A stretch of DNA of 31,696 nt from a virus. Each line of letters opens with the position of its first letter. Within the stretch, counting starts at the first letter, position 1. The position numbers were made by a program, and so were the translations under genes. The notes under the pieces are model-generated. The model was not told where the DNA came from, ran no database searches, and worked only from the letters and a program-made list of their open reading frames with translations. Shown one piece after another: positions 12,711-20,749 of this stretch. The stretch lies in the IMG/VR virus record IMGVR_UViG_3300042311_000164, positions 1-31,696 of that record; one strand, given 5' to 3'.

Positions 12711-14603
12711 TTAACCCATACTTGCGTTTTGAATTATGTTTCTGTCTAACGCTTGAGCAGTTGTTACATTGTTCGCCACTACATACGCTTGTACAGGTTG
12801 CTGAGCACCTAATGTTTGAGCAATTTGATTAACACCACTATTACCTACAACGTTAAAACTTGGAGCAGATACACTTCCACTTGCTGCACTTCCACCACCT
12901 GCAGCTGATATTGAAGGAGCAGATACACCACCACCGCCACCACCACCGGGAACTTTAACGGCAGTAATTGCTTTAACAGATTTAAAACCTGTTGCTAAAA
13001 CGGCTGCAACGTTTACTGCTTTTGCAACATAATCGTAAGGAGAAGGTAAAGTTGATTTTTGTTTCAATACTTCTGAAACCCCAACGTAAGTATTTATCAA
13101 TGCAGTTGCAATACCTAACGCTTTACCTGCTGCAGTTTGTTTTCCTACTAACGCACTAAGATTATTTAATACGTTTGCAGTTTCATTGGCTTGTGCCATT
13201 TTTTGTTCAAACTTTAATCGCTCTATTTCTATTTCTGCATCTGCTGCTGCTTTGTTAGCTGCTATTTGAGTATCATTTATCTTTTGGTTTTCAGCTAATT
13301 TTTTAGCACCCCAATCTTTTAAATCGGTTAAAGATTGTTCTTGTATTTTTAAATTTTCATCTCTACCCGCCCTTATTATTTCATTTTGTTTATTAACTAA
13401 ATCTAAGGTGTCTTGTAATTCTTTATCAGCTTTTTCTTTTGCTTTATCAGATGCTTCTTTAGCTGCTTGATTGTCTATGTTTCTAATTGACAATATTAAA
13501 CCTGCTCTGTCGTTTTTAAGTTTGTTTAAAGCGTTTAAACTTTCTTTTCTTGTTGCTTCTGCTGCTGCTTTTTCGGCTGCAGGGTCGAATATTAAACTTG
13601 CACCTTTGTCTAACAATTTATTAAAGCCTTCAGATAAACCAAAATCTTTACCAACTGCACTACCTATCATATCAATAGTTTTTAATACAGTTTGAAAAGG
13701 AATTGAAAGGAAATCTAAAATACCTTTTAATATTTCTTTATTACGTTCAGCAGCTTCAATTTGTGCTTTAGCAGTTATATCGTTTTGTGTTATTTGTGCT
13801 TCAGTAGCTTTTATAACTTGGTCGGTTTGTGCTAATTTGATTTTTAAAATATCTTTTTCGCTTTTACCTTGAAGTTTTAAAACGTTATCTTGGCTTCCTA
13901 TTGTATCTAACTTAGCTTGTTCAGCTTCTAAATTAGTTTGTACTTTTGCGTTTAAAGATTCTTGTTCAGCACTTACTCCGTTTACTGCTGCTTTAATATC
14001 ATCCCAATACGCTACAATACCACCAAGTGCAACTAATAATAAACCAATACCTGTTGCAGCAATACCTGTTCTAATACCACTTAATGCAGCCTTAGCAGAA
14101 GTACCTAATGCTTTAAACGATGTAACACCCTCACGAATACCACGAACACCTTCAGCAAGTGCCATAGCACCTTGTACTTTTAATAATGCTTCTTCTAATT
14201 CAACAGATTGTGAACCTGTTAAAGCCATTGCACCTTGTACACCTGCAAATGTAGAAGTAACACCTTGTAATGCACCACCAAGTTTTGAATCAAACGTAGT
14301 AGCTGCAGCATCAACAACCATATCGGTTTGCATTTGAACCTTACGATATTGCCCAACTGATGCTAATAAATCTTTGTATTCTTGACTTGCACTTTGTCCC
14401 GCTAAAGCTAATTCGTAAAGTCTATCTTCAGCTTCACCCATTCTTGCGGTTAAAGGTTTTAAATCACCATAAACTTCTTCAAAGGTTGCGTCAACACCTT
14501 TTGCAGCCGTATCTACTTTATCCAACGCTTTTGAAAGGTTATCTAAACCACCAACTGCTTGGAGAGTATTTACATCAATTTCTATTGTTTTTGTAATTGC
14601 CAT
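12711..14603 (-). CDS. Tail tape measure protein
   Basis: A 630-aa helical protein that sets tail length and helps DNA entry. Long heptad-rich helices (about 20-110, 215-300, 350-480) flank hydrophobic segments at about 170-205 (GIAATGIGLLLVALGGIVAY) and 500-560 (GIATALINTYVGVSEVLKQK). The C-terminus has a poly-Gly stretch and Ala/Ser-rich tail. Low cysteine content and this architecture fit tape measures. At roughly 1.5 angstroms per residue it predicts a short tail of about 95 nm. The 47-aa ORF upstream overlaps its start by 22 nt. Confidence 0.88.
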   Translation of the reverse strand: MAITKTIEIDVNTLQAVGGLDNLSKALDKVDTAAKGVDATFEEVYGDLKPLTARMGEAEDRLYELALAGQSASQEYKDLLASVGQYRKVQMQTDMVVDAAATTFDSKLGGALQGVTSTFAGVQGAMALTGSQSVELEEALLKVQGAMALAEGVRGIREGVTSFKALGTSAKAALSGIRTGIAATGIGLLLVALGGIVAYWDDIKAAVNGVSAEQESLNAKVQTNLEAEQAKLDTIGSQDNVLKLQGKSEKDILKIKLAQTDQVIKATEAQITQNDITAKAQIEAAERNKEILKGILDFLSIPFQTVLKTIDMIGSAVGKDFGLSEGFNKLLDKGASLIFDPAAEKAAAEATRKESLNALNKLKNDRAGLILSIRNIDNQAAKEASDKAKEKADKELQDTLDLVNKQNEIIRAGRDENLKIQEQSLTDLKDWGAKKLAENQKINDTQIAANKAAADAEIEIERLKFEQKMAQANETANVLNNLSALVGKQTAAGKALGIATALINTYVGVSEVLKQKSTLPSPYDYVAKAVNVAAVLATGFKSVKAITAVKVPGGGGGGGVSAPSISAAGGGSAASGSVSAPSFNVVGNSGVNQIAQTLGAQQPVQAYVVANNVTTAQALDRNIIQNASMG

Positions 14604-14725
14604 TTTATTGCTTGTTTTAGTTCTTTAATATTTGAAGGTAGTTTATGTTTTCCTTTTGCTATTGCAATCGCTTCGCTATCTTGTGCGTTTAACAAGGGTA
14701 GCATTTCTAAAATTAGTTTAAGCAT
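14582..14725 (-). CDS. Small ORF between tail protein and tape measure (47 aa)
   Basis: ORF of 47 codons, MLKLILEMLPLLNAQDSEAI then a basic helical half ending WQLQKQ. It overlaps the large tail protein stop by 8 nt and the tape measure start by 22 nt, typical of tightly packed tail genes, and has a credible helix. Small genes just before the tape measure are often tail chaperones, but this one is short. The chaperone frameshift itself is at 19218-19226. Confidence 0.6.
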   Translation of the reverse strand: MLKLILEMLPLLNAQDSEAIAIAKGKHKLPSNIKELKQAIKWQLQKQ

Positions 14726-17072
14726 CTTGTTCTATTATTATTTGGTCATTTAAATTACTTGTTATAGTTGCTATTTTAGGCAATCCCGTAACGTTTGCTT
14801 TTACTTGTACGTCAACGTATGTATCACCGTTTAATACTCCTGTTAGCATATCGTCTTCATCAGTTTCTATTGTCCAAGTTAATGGATCAATTGAAGTAGT
14901 ATTGAATCGTAAAGTTTTAACTGTGTTATCAGTTATTCTTAAAGAACTATTGTCGTAATTGATACTTCTAAAATCTTGTATTAGTTCAAAGTCACTTTCA
15001 AACGTTGTTAAATCAGTTGTGAATTGGTTTATGATATATCGTTTATCACGTATTACAATTCTATCGTTTAATTTTAAATTCAACAATTCTAAATAAGGTA
15101 AACGCATTTTAACTTTTACCATTCTTGATTTTATACTATAAAGGTTATTTAAATAATCTAAATAGTAATTAGCAAACAACGTTCTGTAAATGTTTTCAAA
15201 ATATACAGTACTTACTTCAACACCCCAATTTAATGTGTTAGTTTCGTTTCTATTTACGTTTACATCAGCTCCGAATACATTTGCGTAATTAAAATTAAAT
15301 GCAGGATTTACACCATCGCTAAAATGCCAATCAACATCAAACGATTGTCCACCTGTATAATATAAAATAACACCTTTTGGTTTAAATGGTTTTAAATCGG
15401 GTTTAAACGCATAACCTACTTGTGGTAATGAAGTTGTTGAAGGTGTATTGTTCCAATTATTAAATAATAAATTCTCAAATGGTAATTGAATTGTGTAATC
15501 GCTACCATCGTTAAAGAAAGCATAGTTTAAATCGCCATACTCTCTTGCATTTCTATCGTAGAAAGTTCTGTTTAAAACGCTTTCGTTTTTTTGATATTTA
15601 AAATCTATTTTCTTGTATGGTTTTATTCTTGAGTAATCAAAATCAGTAGTTGTGTAACCGCTAAAATCTTTTATATCACCTAAGAAATACCAATTCTCCA
15701 ATTGTTCAATAGTAAAGTTAACACCATCTTCGCTATAACAAGTTAGGTTAAACATTTTTAAAACACCTGCAAAAAATTCGCTTACTTTCATATCAGGTGC
15801 AATAACTGCCAAGTCAATTAAGTTATCCATAACAATAGAACCACTATCACTAAAGGTTGTTTGTAAACCATCTGTTGGTTGTCTTGGATTACTTACAATA
15901 AATTGATTTGCGTTATAAGTATAGTTAAAAGTAGGAGTAGTTAAAGTAAATGCTTTTTTAATTGTAAAATGAAAAACTCCTGTTCCTGTTTGTGAGCCTA
16001 AAGTATAACTGATTGAATTGGTAACGCCTTGAATTGAACCAAAGAACGCACCATCTTTATAAACAGTTAGTGTCATATCATAATTAGTAGCACTTGTAAC
16101 GTTAATCGTAAAAGTTCCGTTGTTTTCAAATCCTACTGCAGTAACTGTGTTGTTTGTAGCATCAGCGTAAAAGTTACCATCATTTTCAGTAGCTTGTATT
16201 TCAATTCTACGTTCTGCACTTGTCATTGTGTACGTTTCAGCTTCGTTATTCTTTAACCATAAATAAGCCTTAGTAAAACGTTCATCATCTAAAAATACAC
16301 CATTAAAGTTTACACCATATCGTGTTTCAAACGCATTGAATATCAAAGGCAATTTAATTGCAGGAAATAACTCGTTGTAAACAATTGGTGTACTACTTGA
16401 TGTTGGAGAATCAGCACCTGCATCCCAAGTTCTTTTGCTACTAATTAAAGGAAACATTACGCCTGTTTGTGAGGCGTCTAACGGGAATGTAACTAATTCA
16501 GCAACCAAATCACCACTATACGGAAGGCTATAATCGTTTAATTCTTTAACGTCTTGTAATTTTTCATCACCAAATTTATCACTCAATGATTTTAATTCAC
16601 CATAGAAAGTTATTTTGTAATCTTCAACACGATTGTTTTTTACACTTGCAGATTCTAATTGCCATTTACCACTTCTGAAAGTTTGCGTATCAATTTCAAT
16701 GTAACCATCATATCTTATTCGTTGGTCAAATCCGTTGTCTAAACTATTTTCGTACCAATGTCTAAATATTTCGTTATTGTTTGCACTTGCAGGAATTGTA
16801 AAACTTTGCGAGTAATCTGTAAACACTTTTGAAATATCGTTAACGTTTTGAATTGACGAAGTAACAGAAATCTTTTCATCGTCAAATAATTCTATACGAT
16901 TGTAAGTTTCTAATTCTGCAAAGCTATTGCCTAACGATTCAATTGTGCTTGTTAAACAACTACCTGCTTCAAATGTGCCACCATTAGCTTCAACTCTATT
17001 TATAAAGTTTGTTAACGTAGCAACATTTGCATTTTGATATTTAGGTGTTTTAATATATAAAGCTACTGTCAT
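14718..17072 (-). CDS. Large tail protein (distal tail or baseplate-like)
   Basis: A 784-aa beta-rich protein. Residues about 23-45 (FINRVEANGGTFEAGSCL) share the GTFEA-x2-CL motif with the 78-aa gene. Residues 55-170 look like a distal-tail N-terminal domain (IELFDDEKISVTSSIQNVND, later ITFYGELKSLSDKFGDEKLQ). The middle has many Tyr/Phe/Asn strands, and the C-terminal part (IVIRDKRYIINQFTTDLTTF) resembles baseplate hubs. Placement before the tape measure suggests a tail tip. Assignment by architecture only. Confidence 0.68.
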   Translation of the reverse strand: MTVALYIKTPKYQNANVATLTNFINRVEANGGTFEAGSCLTSTIESLGNSFAELETYNRIELFDDEKISVTSSIQNVNDISKVFTDYSQSFTIPASANNNEIFRHWYENSLDNGFDQRIRYDGYIEIDTQTFRSGKWQLESASVKNNRVEDYKITFYGELKSLSDKFGDEKLQDVKELNDYSLPYSGDLVAELVTFPLDASQTGVMFPLISSKRTWDAGADSPTSSSTPIVYNELFPAIKLPLIFNAFETRYGVNFNGVFLDDERFTKAYLWLKNNEAETYTMTSAERRIEIQATENDGNFYADATNNTVTAVGFENNGTFTINVTSATNYDMTLTVYKDGAFFGSIQGVTNSISYTLGSQTGTGVFHFTIKKAFTLTTPTFNYTYNANQFIVSNPRQPTDGLQTTFSDSGSIVMDNLIDLAVIAPDMKVSEFFAGVLKMFNLTCYSEDGVNFTIEQLENWYFLGDIKDFSGYTTTDFDYSRIKPYKKIDFKYQKNESVLNRTFYDRNAREYGDLNYAFFNDGSDYTIQLPFENLLFNNWNNTPSTTSLPQVGYAFKPDLKPFKPKGVILYYTGGQSFDVDWHFSDGVNPAFNFNYANVFGADVNVNRNETNTLNWGVEVSTVYFENIYRTLFANYYLDYLNNLYSIKSRMVKVKMRLPYLELLNLKLNDRIVIRDKRYIINQFTTDLTTFESDFELIQDFRSINYDNSSLRITDNTVKTLRFNTTSIDPLTWTIETDEDDMLTGVLNGDTYVDVQVKANVTGLPKIATITSNLNDQIIIEQDA

Positions 17073-18046
17073 TATATTACATCGTTAATTAAACCAAAGT
17101 TGTATTCAAATTCTATTTCGTAATTGATAACCTTATTGTTTAAACTTGTTTTCTTTTCGCTCGATTTTGATTTAACTACTGCAGGTTTACCACCCAATAA
17201 AACAGTTTCACTCAAAAGCAAATCCTGTATTAATTCAAAGTAGTTTTCATCAACCCAACCTGTGTTACATTTGATTGAGTTTTTACCTTGATGATTAAAG
17301 CGTTGTTTCTGCCCTTGTAAGACGTTATAATCTATACTTGAAGGTAACATATTAAACTCTTTATAATCTGTCTCTATTGACTCCATAGACGCTTTAAAGA
17401 ACGTAAGGAATTGCCAACCACCATAACGATTTACAAACGTGCAAGTAATTGGTGTATATTTAGGTTCACAAACTTCAGTTGAATAATATTCATAATACTC
17501 ATCTGAAATTAAATCTTCAGTAAGTGGTATCTTATAAATACTTTCTTCGTCAACAGTTAACGTTCCATAATCTGTTATTTCATAAGTACCTTGTTCATAG
17601 AATACATTAACATACGGCACAATAGCATTTGTTTTTTGAATCGTTATATTATAGTTAACTAAAGGCACAACTATATTAGTATTGCTTTGATTAAATCCAC
17701 CTGAATAAGCATTGTATCCATTTAAACAAACGTAAGTTTCATCGTTAATTTCTACATCATCAGAATACGATATTACTTGCATATAACACCAAGTCTTGTC
17801 TGATTCTTCAGTTGGCGATTCAACAACTACAGGTGAAACAGGTTTAATAAATTCCTTTGCGTAGTTTGATATGTTCCAACTTAATTTGTTTTGGTTTGTA
17901 CTTGGTACGCTTTTAGTTAACGTATAAGTTGGCACACTTGGTTTTGTGCTTTCTTTATTCCAAATGTATAGTTCAACTTTTCCTGTTGTTTGTGCTTCTT
18001 CATCTATTTCGATAAAGTACGGACTGCGAATAAATATTTTCTTCAT
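17072..18046 (-). CDS. Tail component (324 aa)
   Basis: A beta-rich protein beginning MKKIFIRSPYFIEIDEEAQT, with several Cys and Tyr/Trp residues in the middle and a hydrophobic strand pattern through residue 290. The FVNRYGGWQFLTFFKASMES segment (about 210-229) is typical of a Bacteroidetes-phage tail protein I have no name for. Starts within TAATG of the gene above and couples to the 784-aa protein the same way. It may be an adaptor between tail tube and tip. Confidence 0.65.
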   Translation of the reverse strand: MKKIFIRSPYFIEIDEEAQTTGKVELYIWNKESTKPSVPTYTLTKSVPSTNQNKLSWNISNYAKEFIKPVSPVVVESPTEESDKTWCYMQVISYSDDVEINDETYVCLNGYNAYSGGFNQSNTNIVVPLVNYNITIQKTNAIVPYVNVFYEQGTYEITDYGTLTVDEESIYKIPLTEDLISDEYYEYYSTEVCEPKYTPITCTFVNRYGGWQFLTFFKASMESIETDYKEFNMLPSSIDYNVLQGQKQRFNHQGKNSIKCNTGWVDENYFELIQDLLLSETVLLGGKPAVVKSKSSEKKTSLNNKVINYEIEFEYNFGLINDVI

Positions 18047-18552
18047 TATTTTGTAATTGTATATTTTAAAAATTGTTCTACATCTAAACCATAGGCTTCA
18101 ACTAATTCATCGGGTAAACGTTCAAATGCTTTTTCAAATGGTTTGGTAAAAAACAAACTTGGCTTAATTCCGTTTTTAAATATTCCACGAGTAATTAAAA
18201 ATGCAGTTGATTTGTAAGACATAAACTTTCCGCTTTCTGTTCTAAATTGGAAGCCTCGTCTTTTTACCCAATCCTCAATTGGTTTTAAAGGTGGTCGTTT
18301 GCTTTTGTAACTAAACGGAGTATTGTATTTCTTTTTAGTACCACTAACACCTTTGTCTTGAAACACACCATAATCTTCCATTAAGAAAGTAATTCTAAAA
18401 CTATTAGCACTTACTTCAATATCAGCATCAAGTGAATTGTAAAGGCTTTTATTTACGTTCTTGCCTTGCTTAGATAAATTACTTCTACTCTGCTGAATAA
18501 CATATTTAGCAAAGTCATTTAGATATTTGTATGTTTGTTGTTTATCTTGCAT
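18046..18552 (-). CDS. HK97 gp10-like tail completion protein
   Basis: A 168-aa protein with the gp10-like pattern: helical N-terminus, then MEDYGVFQDKGVSGTKKKYN (about 58-77), a proline-rich loop (KRPPLKPIEDWVKRRG), and KPSLFFTKPFEKAFERLPDE before the C-terminal helix. Such proteins close the head-tail interface. Directly follows the terminator-like gene (TAAATG), consistent with a neck cassette. Confidence 0.7.
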   Translation of the reverse strand: MQDKQQTYKYLNDFAKYVIQQSRSNLSKQGKNVNKSLYNSLDADIEVSANSFRITFLMEDYGVFQDKGVSGTKKKYNTPFSYKSKRPPLKPIEDWVKRRGFQFRTESGKFMSYKSTAFLITRGIFKNGIKPSLFFTKPFEKAFERLPDELVEAYGLDVEQFLKYTITK

Positions 18553-18975
18553 TTAGCAAATCGTTACGTCGTTTCTTACTAATACATCAAACGTTACTGC
18601 CCAACCCGCTAAATCGTTTTCAAATCGTTCTGTAAATGGTTCAAACGTTGGGTTACCGGTTAACTCCCAAAAGTCACTACGCAAATCACCTCTGTTTAAT
18701 CTATTTAAAACTCGTGTGCCTACTAACATTTGTGTGTTCCAAATATCAACTTTATTATCATCGTCTTTTTGATTGATAACGTCCATTAATAACATTGTAA
18801 TATTAAACGATAACACATTACCTTGATGCGTTGCTTGGTTAATAATAATGTGGCTTAAAGGAAACATTGTTTGTTTGTTTAAATCAACTGCAAATATATC
18901 GCCCTCTGTAACTGTATTTACAAATGGTTCGTCCAATAATGCTTCTTTGATTTCTCTAATAATTCTATACACCAT
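18553..18975 (-). CDS. Tail terminator-like protein
   Basis: A 140-aa alpha/beta protein, MVYRIIREIKEALLDEPFVN at the start, then strands (FPLSHIIINQATHQGNVLSF) and a C-terminal strand set (LAGWAVTFDVLVRNDVTIC). Size and position next to the gp10-like gene fit tail terminators that cap the tube (gpU type). Its ATG lies inside the end of the -1 frame product, implying coupling to that product. Moderate confidence. Confidence 0.55.
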   Translation of the reverse strand: MVYRIIREIKEALLDEPFVNTVTEGDIFAVDLNKQTMFPLSHIIINQATHQGNVLSFNITMLLMDVINQKDDDNKVDIWNTQMLVGTRVLNRLNRGDLRSDFWELTGNPTFEPFTERFENDLAGWAVTFDVLVRNDVTIC

Positions 18976-19219
18976 TTCTTTTTATATTTTTAATTTCTAT
19001 TTCTGTTTTTTCCTTTTCAAACATTAACCAAGTCATCAATTGTGTTATTGGTAGTTTGGTAACTGAATTGAATCGGAGAATATCGCCTTGAGCTGCTGCG
19101 TAAATTGATTGATACCAACCCCATTTTTTTCCAAAACCTGCTTCGCTTGTTCCGACTGTTCCACTTCGTTCTGTATATAATGGCTCAAAGCGTTCCCGCA
19201 ATCGTTGAGCAAAGTCCAA
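18965..19219 (-). CDS. -1 frame extension of the tail chaperone (gpGT-like C-terminus)
   Basis: 84 codons in the -1 frame relative to the 220-aa gene, overlapping it for 175 nt. There is no ATG; the only start is a TTG lying in the slippery run itself, so frameshifting is the natural way to express it. Translation moves from codon Phe163 into LDFAQRLRERFEPLYTERSG, giving a fusion of about 247 aa. The segment GWYQSIYAAAQGDILRF and the charged end look like real protein. The stop overlaps the next gene's ATG by 11 nt. Confidence 0.72.
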   Translation of the reverse strand: MDFAQRLRERFEPLYTERSGTVGTSEAGFGKKWGWYQSIYAAAQGDILRFNSVTKLPITQLMTWLMFEKEKTEIEIKNIKRNGV

Positions 19220-19707
19220 AAAAAAAGCATAGAACCAAGTGCAATATCTAAAGGCATATACTTTAAAACCTCAGCATACTTGTCTGCAGCCTCGTATTCT
19301 TCTATGATATATAAATCTTTAACCTTGCTTTTAATTGGTCTAAAAAGTACTGCCATTGCTTTGTGCAACGTTTCAGTATCGGATAGGTAGTTTTCTAAAT
19401 CAATATATTCACCCGAAGTAATATCTTCTAATTTAGGAATAAAACCAAACTCGTAAACACCAAGTTTAAATGTTCTTGTTAGTTTAGGTTTCGCTTGTAG
19501 TAATGTGTTTAAATGTGCAAGTAAAGAATCAATATCTGCTATTCTTATACGTGCAACGTCTTTTAATTCAATACCGCAAAATATTTCAATTGTCTTTTGG
19601 TTTACAAAGTGACTTGCTTCGTTATTTTGTATTAACCTTTCAAACTTTTGGTATTGATATAAAGTAATTTCGTTTAATGAATCCGGTACATTAATATCTA
19701 CTTTCAT
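19045..19707 (-). CDS. Tail assembly chaperone, zero-frame product (gpG-like)
   Basis: A 220-aa protein starting MKVDINVPDSLNEITLYQYQ, helical with a few strands (LGVYEFGFIPKLEDITSGEY in the middle). It opens the tail operon. At codons 160-163 (MLFF) the mRNA has nine U, where ribosomes can slip -1 into the 84-codon frame, as lambda G/GT does. After the site the zero frame continues for 57 codons (WTLLNDCGNALSHYIQNEVE onward). Function assigned from the frameshift, operon position and size. Confidence 0.68.
   Translation of the reverse strand: MKVDINVPDSLNEITLYQYQKFERLIQNNEASHFVNQKTIEIFCGIELKDVARIRIADIDSLLAHLNTLLQAKPKLTRTFKLGVYEFGFIPKLEDITSGEYIDLENYLSDTETLHKAMAVLFRPIKSKVKDLYIIEEYEAADKYAEVLKYMPLDIALGSMLFFWTLLNDCGNALSHYIQNEVEQSEQAKQVLEKNGVGINQFTQQLKAIFSDSIQLPNYQ
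19218..19226 (-). promoter_or_regulatory. -1 ribosomal frameshift site (U9)
   Basis: mRNA CUUUUUUUUUGG read as ATG CTT TTT TTT TGG. A U-UUU-UUU heptamer allows simultaneous -1 slippage onto TTT TTT TTG GAC. A sequencing indel in the homopolymer is the main alternative. Confidence 0.72.
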
Positions 19708-19765
19708 TTTTTATTTTAAAAATTAAGTAAACGTGTTATTGTATAAAACTAAAATGCATAGCATT

Positions 19766-19799
19766 TAAAAACAAAAAGACAACCATTTCTGATTGTCTT
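19766..19799 (-). terminator. Intrinsic terminator of the structured RNA
   Basis: On the minus strand AAGACAATC pairs with GGTTGTCTT (9 bp including one U-G pair, 6-nt loop) and is followed by TTTTTGTTTTT. The G-U pair exists only in the minus-strand RNA, and the T run is only on that strand, so the upstream transcript runs high to low. It lies before the tail operon start (19707). Confidence 0.88.
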
Positions 19800-20158
19800 A
19801 ATGTAGTTAATTACCACCACGAAGCGTGTAATTGGGTGGACTGCTGAACTCACGCCCTATTAACTATCAAAATAACTTTATTTAGCACCCCTCTTATGGA
19901 TATGTCAATTCATTTCTTTAATAACCGTTGCACGTATACAACTTGGTCATAAGAGTAGGGTCACGTAGTTAATTTCACTTTCGAAGTTTCTATTGTTCGC
20001 TTCAGTATTACATCATTAACTACTTGCTGAGAACTCATTTGCATTGTTGGAGCATTATAATTGTGCATAATTATAATGTTAAGCTTTCTCAAGGCTTCAA
20101 TACATCTACCATTACTGATAGTATCTTTATGTGAATATATAGGGTTTCCCACATATAA
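19766..20158 (-). ncRNA. Candidate structured noncoding RNA, about 390 nt
   Basis: No convincing gene occupies this stretch. It has its own -7 element at the 5' edge (20163-20170) and a strong terminator at the 3' edge. Paired arms, 5' to 3' on the minus strand: 20150-20160/20125-20133 (9 bp, 2-nt bulge); 20117-20121/20106-20110 (5 bp with a G-U pair only in this strand); 20081-20097 closing on a GAGA tetraloop; 20069-20078/20053-20062 (10 bp, perfect); 20015-20023/19965-19973 (9 bp); 19948-19961/19887-19898 (12 bp, 2-nt bulge, with an inner ACCGTTG hairpin); 19859-19866/19804-19811 (8 bp) enclosing CCACC/GGTGG. TAGTTAAT and its complement occur twice each, allowing alternative pairing. I match it to no known RNA family. 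Confidence 0.72.
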
Positions 20159-20162
20159 AGCA

Positions 20163-20170
20163 CAAAGGTA
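20163..20170 (-). promoter_or_regulatory. -7 element of the structured RNA
   Basis: TACCTTTG on the minus strand fits TAnnTTTG exactly and lies 2 nt before the first helix, placing the 5' end of the RNA at that helix. The upstream -33 region is weak: TTTG is 25 nt away, outside the usual range. Confidence 0.6.
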
Positions 20171-20183
20171 TTCAATGTTTAAC

Positions 20184-20393
20184 CTAAACTAACTTCAAAT
20201 TTAATACTTCATACAATTCAAATACTTTATTCGTTAAAGTTTCGTCTTGTTTATATTTATCGTTTCCTATTTTCTTTGCACCATTTACGTTGATTTCTAT
20301 TTTAACGTAATTGTATTTTCGTTTGCCTACAAAATAAGTATCATCTATTACTATTGGGTAAATAGTGATTCCGTTATTCAGACAATTCTTCAT
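20184..20393 (-). CDS. Small unknown protein (69 aa)
   Basis: Starts at the ATG giving MKNCLNNGITIYPIVIDDTY; a GTG five codons upstream is possible but less likely. It is basic and beta-rich in the middle (YNYVKIEINVNGAKKIGNDK), with a helical end. Overlaps the 45-aa membrane gene by 20 nt. No family recognised. It ends 14 nt before the -7 element of the structured RNA. Confidence 0.65.
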   Translation of the reverse strand: MKNCLNNGITIYPIVIDDTYFVGKRKYNYVKIEINVNGAKKIGNDKYKQDETLTNKVFELYEVLNLKLV

Positions 20394-20511
20394 CGCTTTT
20401 AAGTTCACGATATATAAGATAAAAGGTTAATATTGCAAATGCTCCTTGAACTAAATAATCACTACTTGCCATTGTGATTGATGCTGATAATACTCCTGTA
20501 ATTGTTTTCAT
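20374..20511 (-). CDS. Small membrane protein (45 aa)
   Basis: MKTITGVLSASITMASSDYL then a hydrophobic segment (about 20-35, GAFAILTFYLIY) and an acidic C-terminus. One membrane helix. A longer reading from an ATG at 20583 is rejected because that ATG lies inside a promoter box (20575-20582) and the region between contains the promoter. Follows a promoter with the shared TGTTAA boxes. A small early membrane protein, e.g. host-takeover or anti-lysis, is speculation. Confidence 0.62.
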   Translation of the reverse strand: MKTITGVLSASITMASSDYLVQGAFAILTFYLIYRELKSDEELSE

Positions 20512-20529
20512 AATTGTTATTGTTTGATG

Positions 20530-20543
20530 GTGTAAAATTACAC
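20530..20543. promoter_or_regulatory. 14-bp dyad next to the -7 element
   Basis: GTGTAAAATTACAC has 6-bp inverted arms and overlaps the transcription start predicted from the -7 at 20543-20550. Position suits a repressor operator on the 45-aa gene promoter. Confidence 0.5.
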
Positions 20544-20593
20544 AAAGTTCTGAACATACAAAACTTTTTACAAACTTTAACATAAAATTAACA
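20543..20593 (-). promoter_or_regulatory. Promoter of the 45-aa gene with TGTTAA boxes
   Basis: Minus strand: TGTTAATT (20586-20593) and TGTTAAAG (20575-20582), 11 bp apart; TTTG (20571-20574), 20 nt, then GAACTTTG (20543-20550), one base off TAnnTTTG. The box-to--7 gap is 24 nt, against 25 in the two best copies. Confidence 0.65.
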
Positions 20594-20749
20594 TTTCACC
20601 ATATAAGAAACATTCTGTTTAGCTACTTCATACATTGCTTTCATTTTCTTTATTTCACCTACATTACGAGGCATAGCTATATTTACATTTTGATTTGTAA
20701 TTAAATAAATGTAGCATTCAATTGTAGCAATGATTTCTCCGTACGTCAT
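20588..20749 (-). CDS. Small unknown protein after TerL (53 aa)
   Basis: MTYGEIIATIECYIYLITNQ followed by a basic helical half with several Met (NVGEIKKMKAMYEVAKQNVS). The ATG overlaps the TerL stop (TAATG), so it is cotranslated with the terminase. No family recognised. Confidence 0.68.
   Translation of the reverse strand: MTYGEIIATIECYIYLITNQNVNIAMPRNVGEIKKMKAMYEVAKQNVSYMVKC

Noticed and set aside
19961-20152. 63-codon GTG-initiated open frame inside the structured RNA region
   Set aside because: No ATG, no coupling to neighbours, a start inside the first helix and no recognisable protein pattern; helices and terminator explain the region better. It would need reconsidering if homologues conserve the frame.
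19766-20158. Group I or group II intron, tRNA or tmRNA in the structured region
   Set aside because: No intron core motifs, no split gene around it, no CCA end, no tRNA cloverleaf or T-loop match, and no intron-encoded protein inside.
20512-20583. Longer start of the small membrane protein
   Set aside because: The extension covers the promoter (TTTG, -7 and dyad) and its ATG is part of a TGTTAAAG box.
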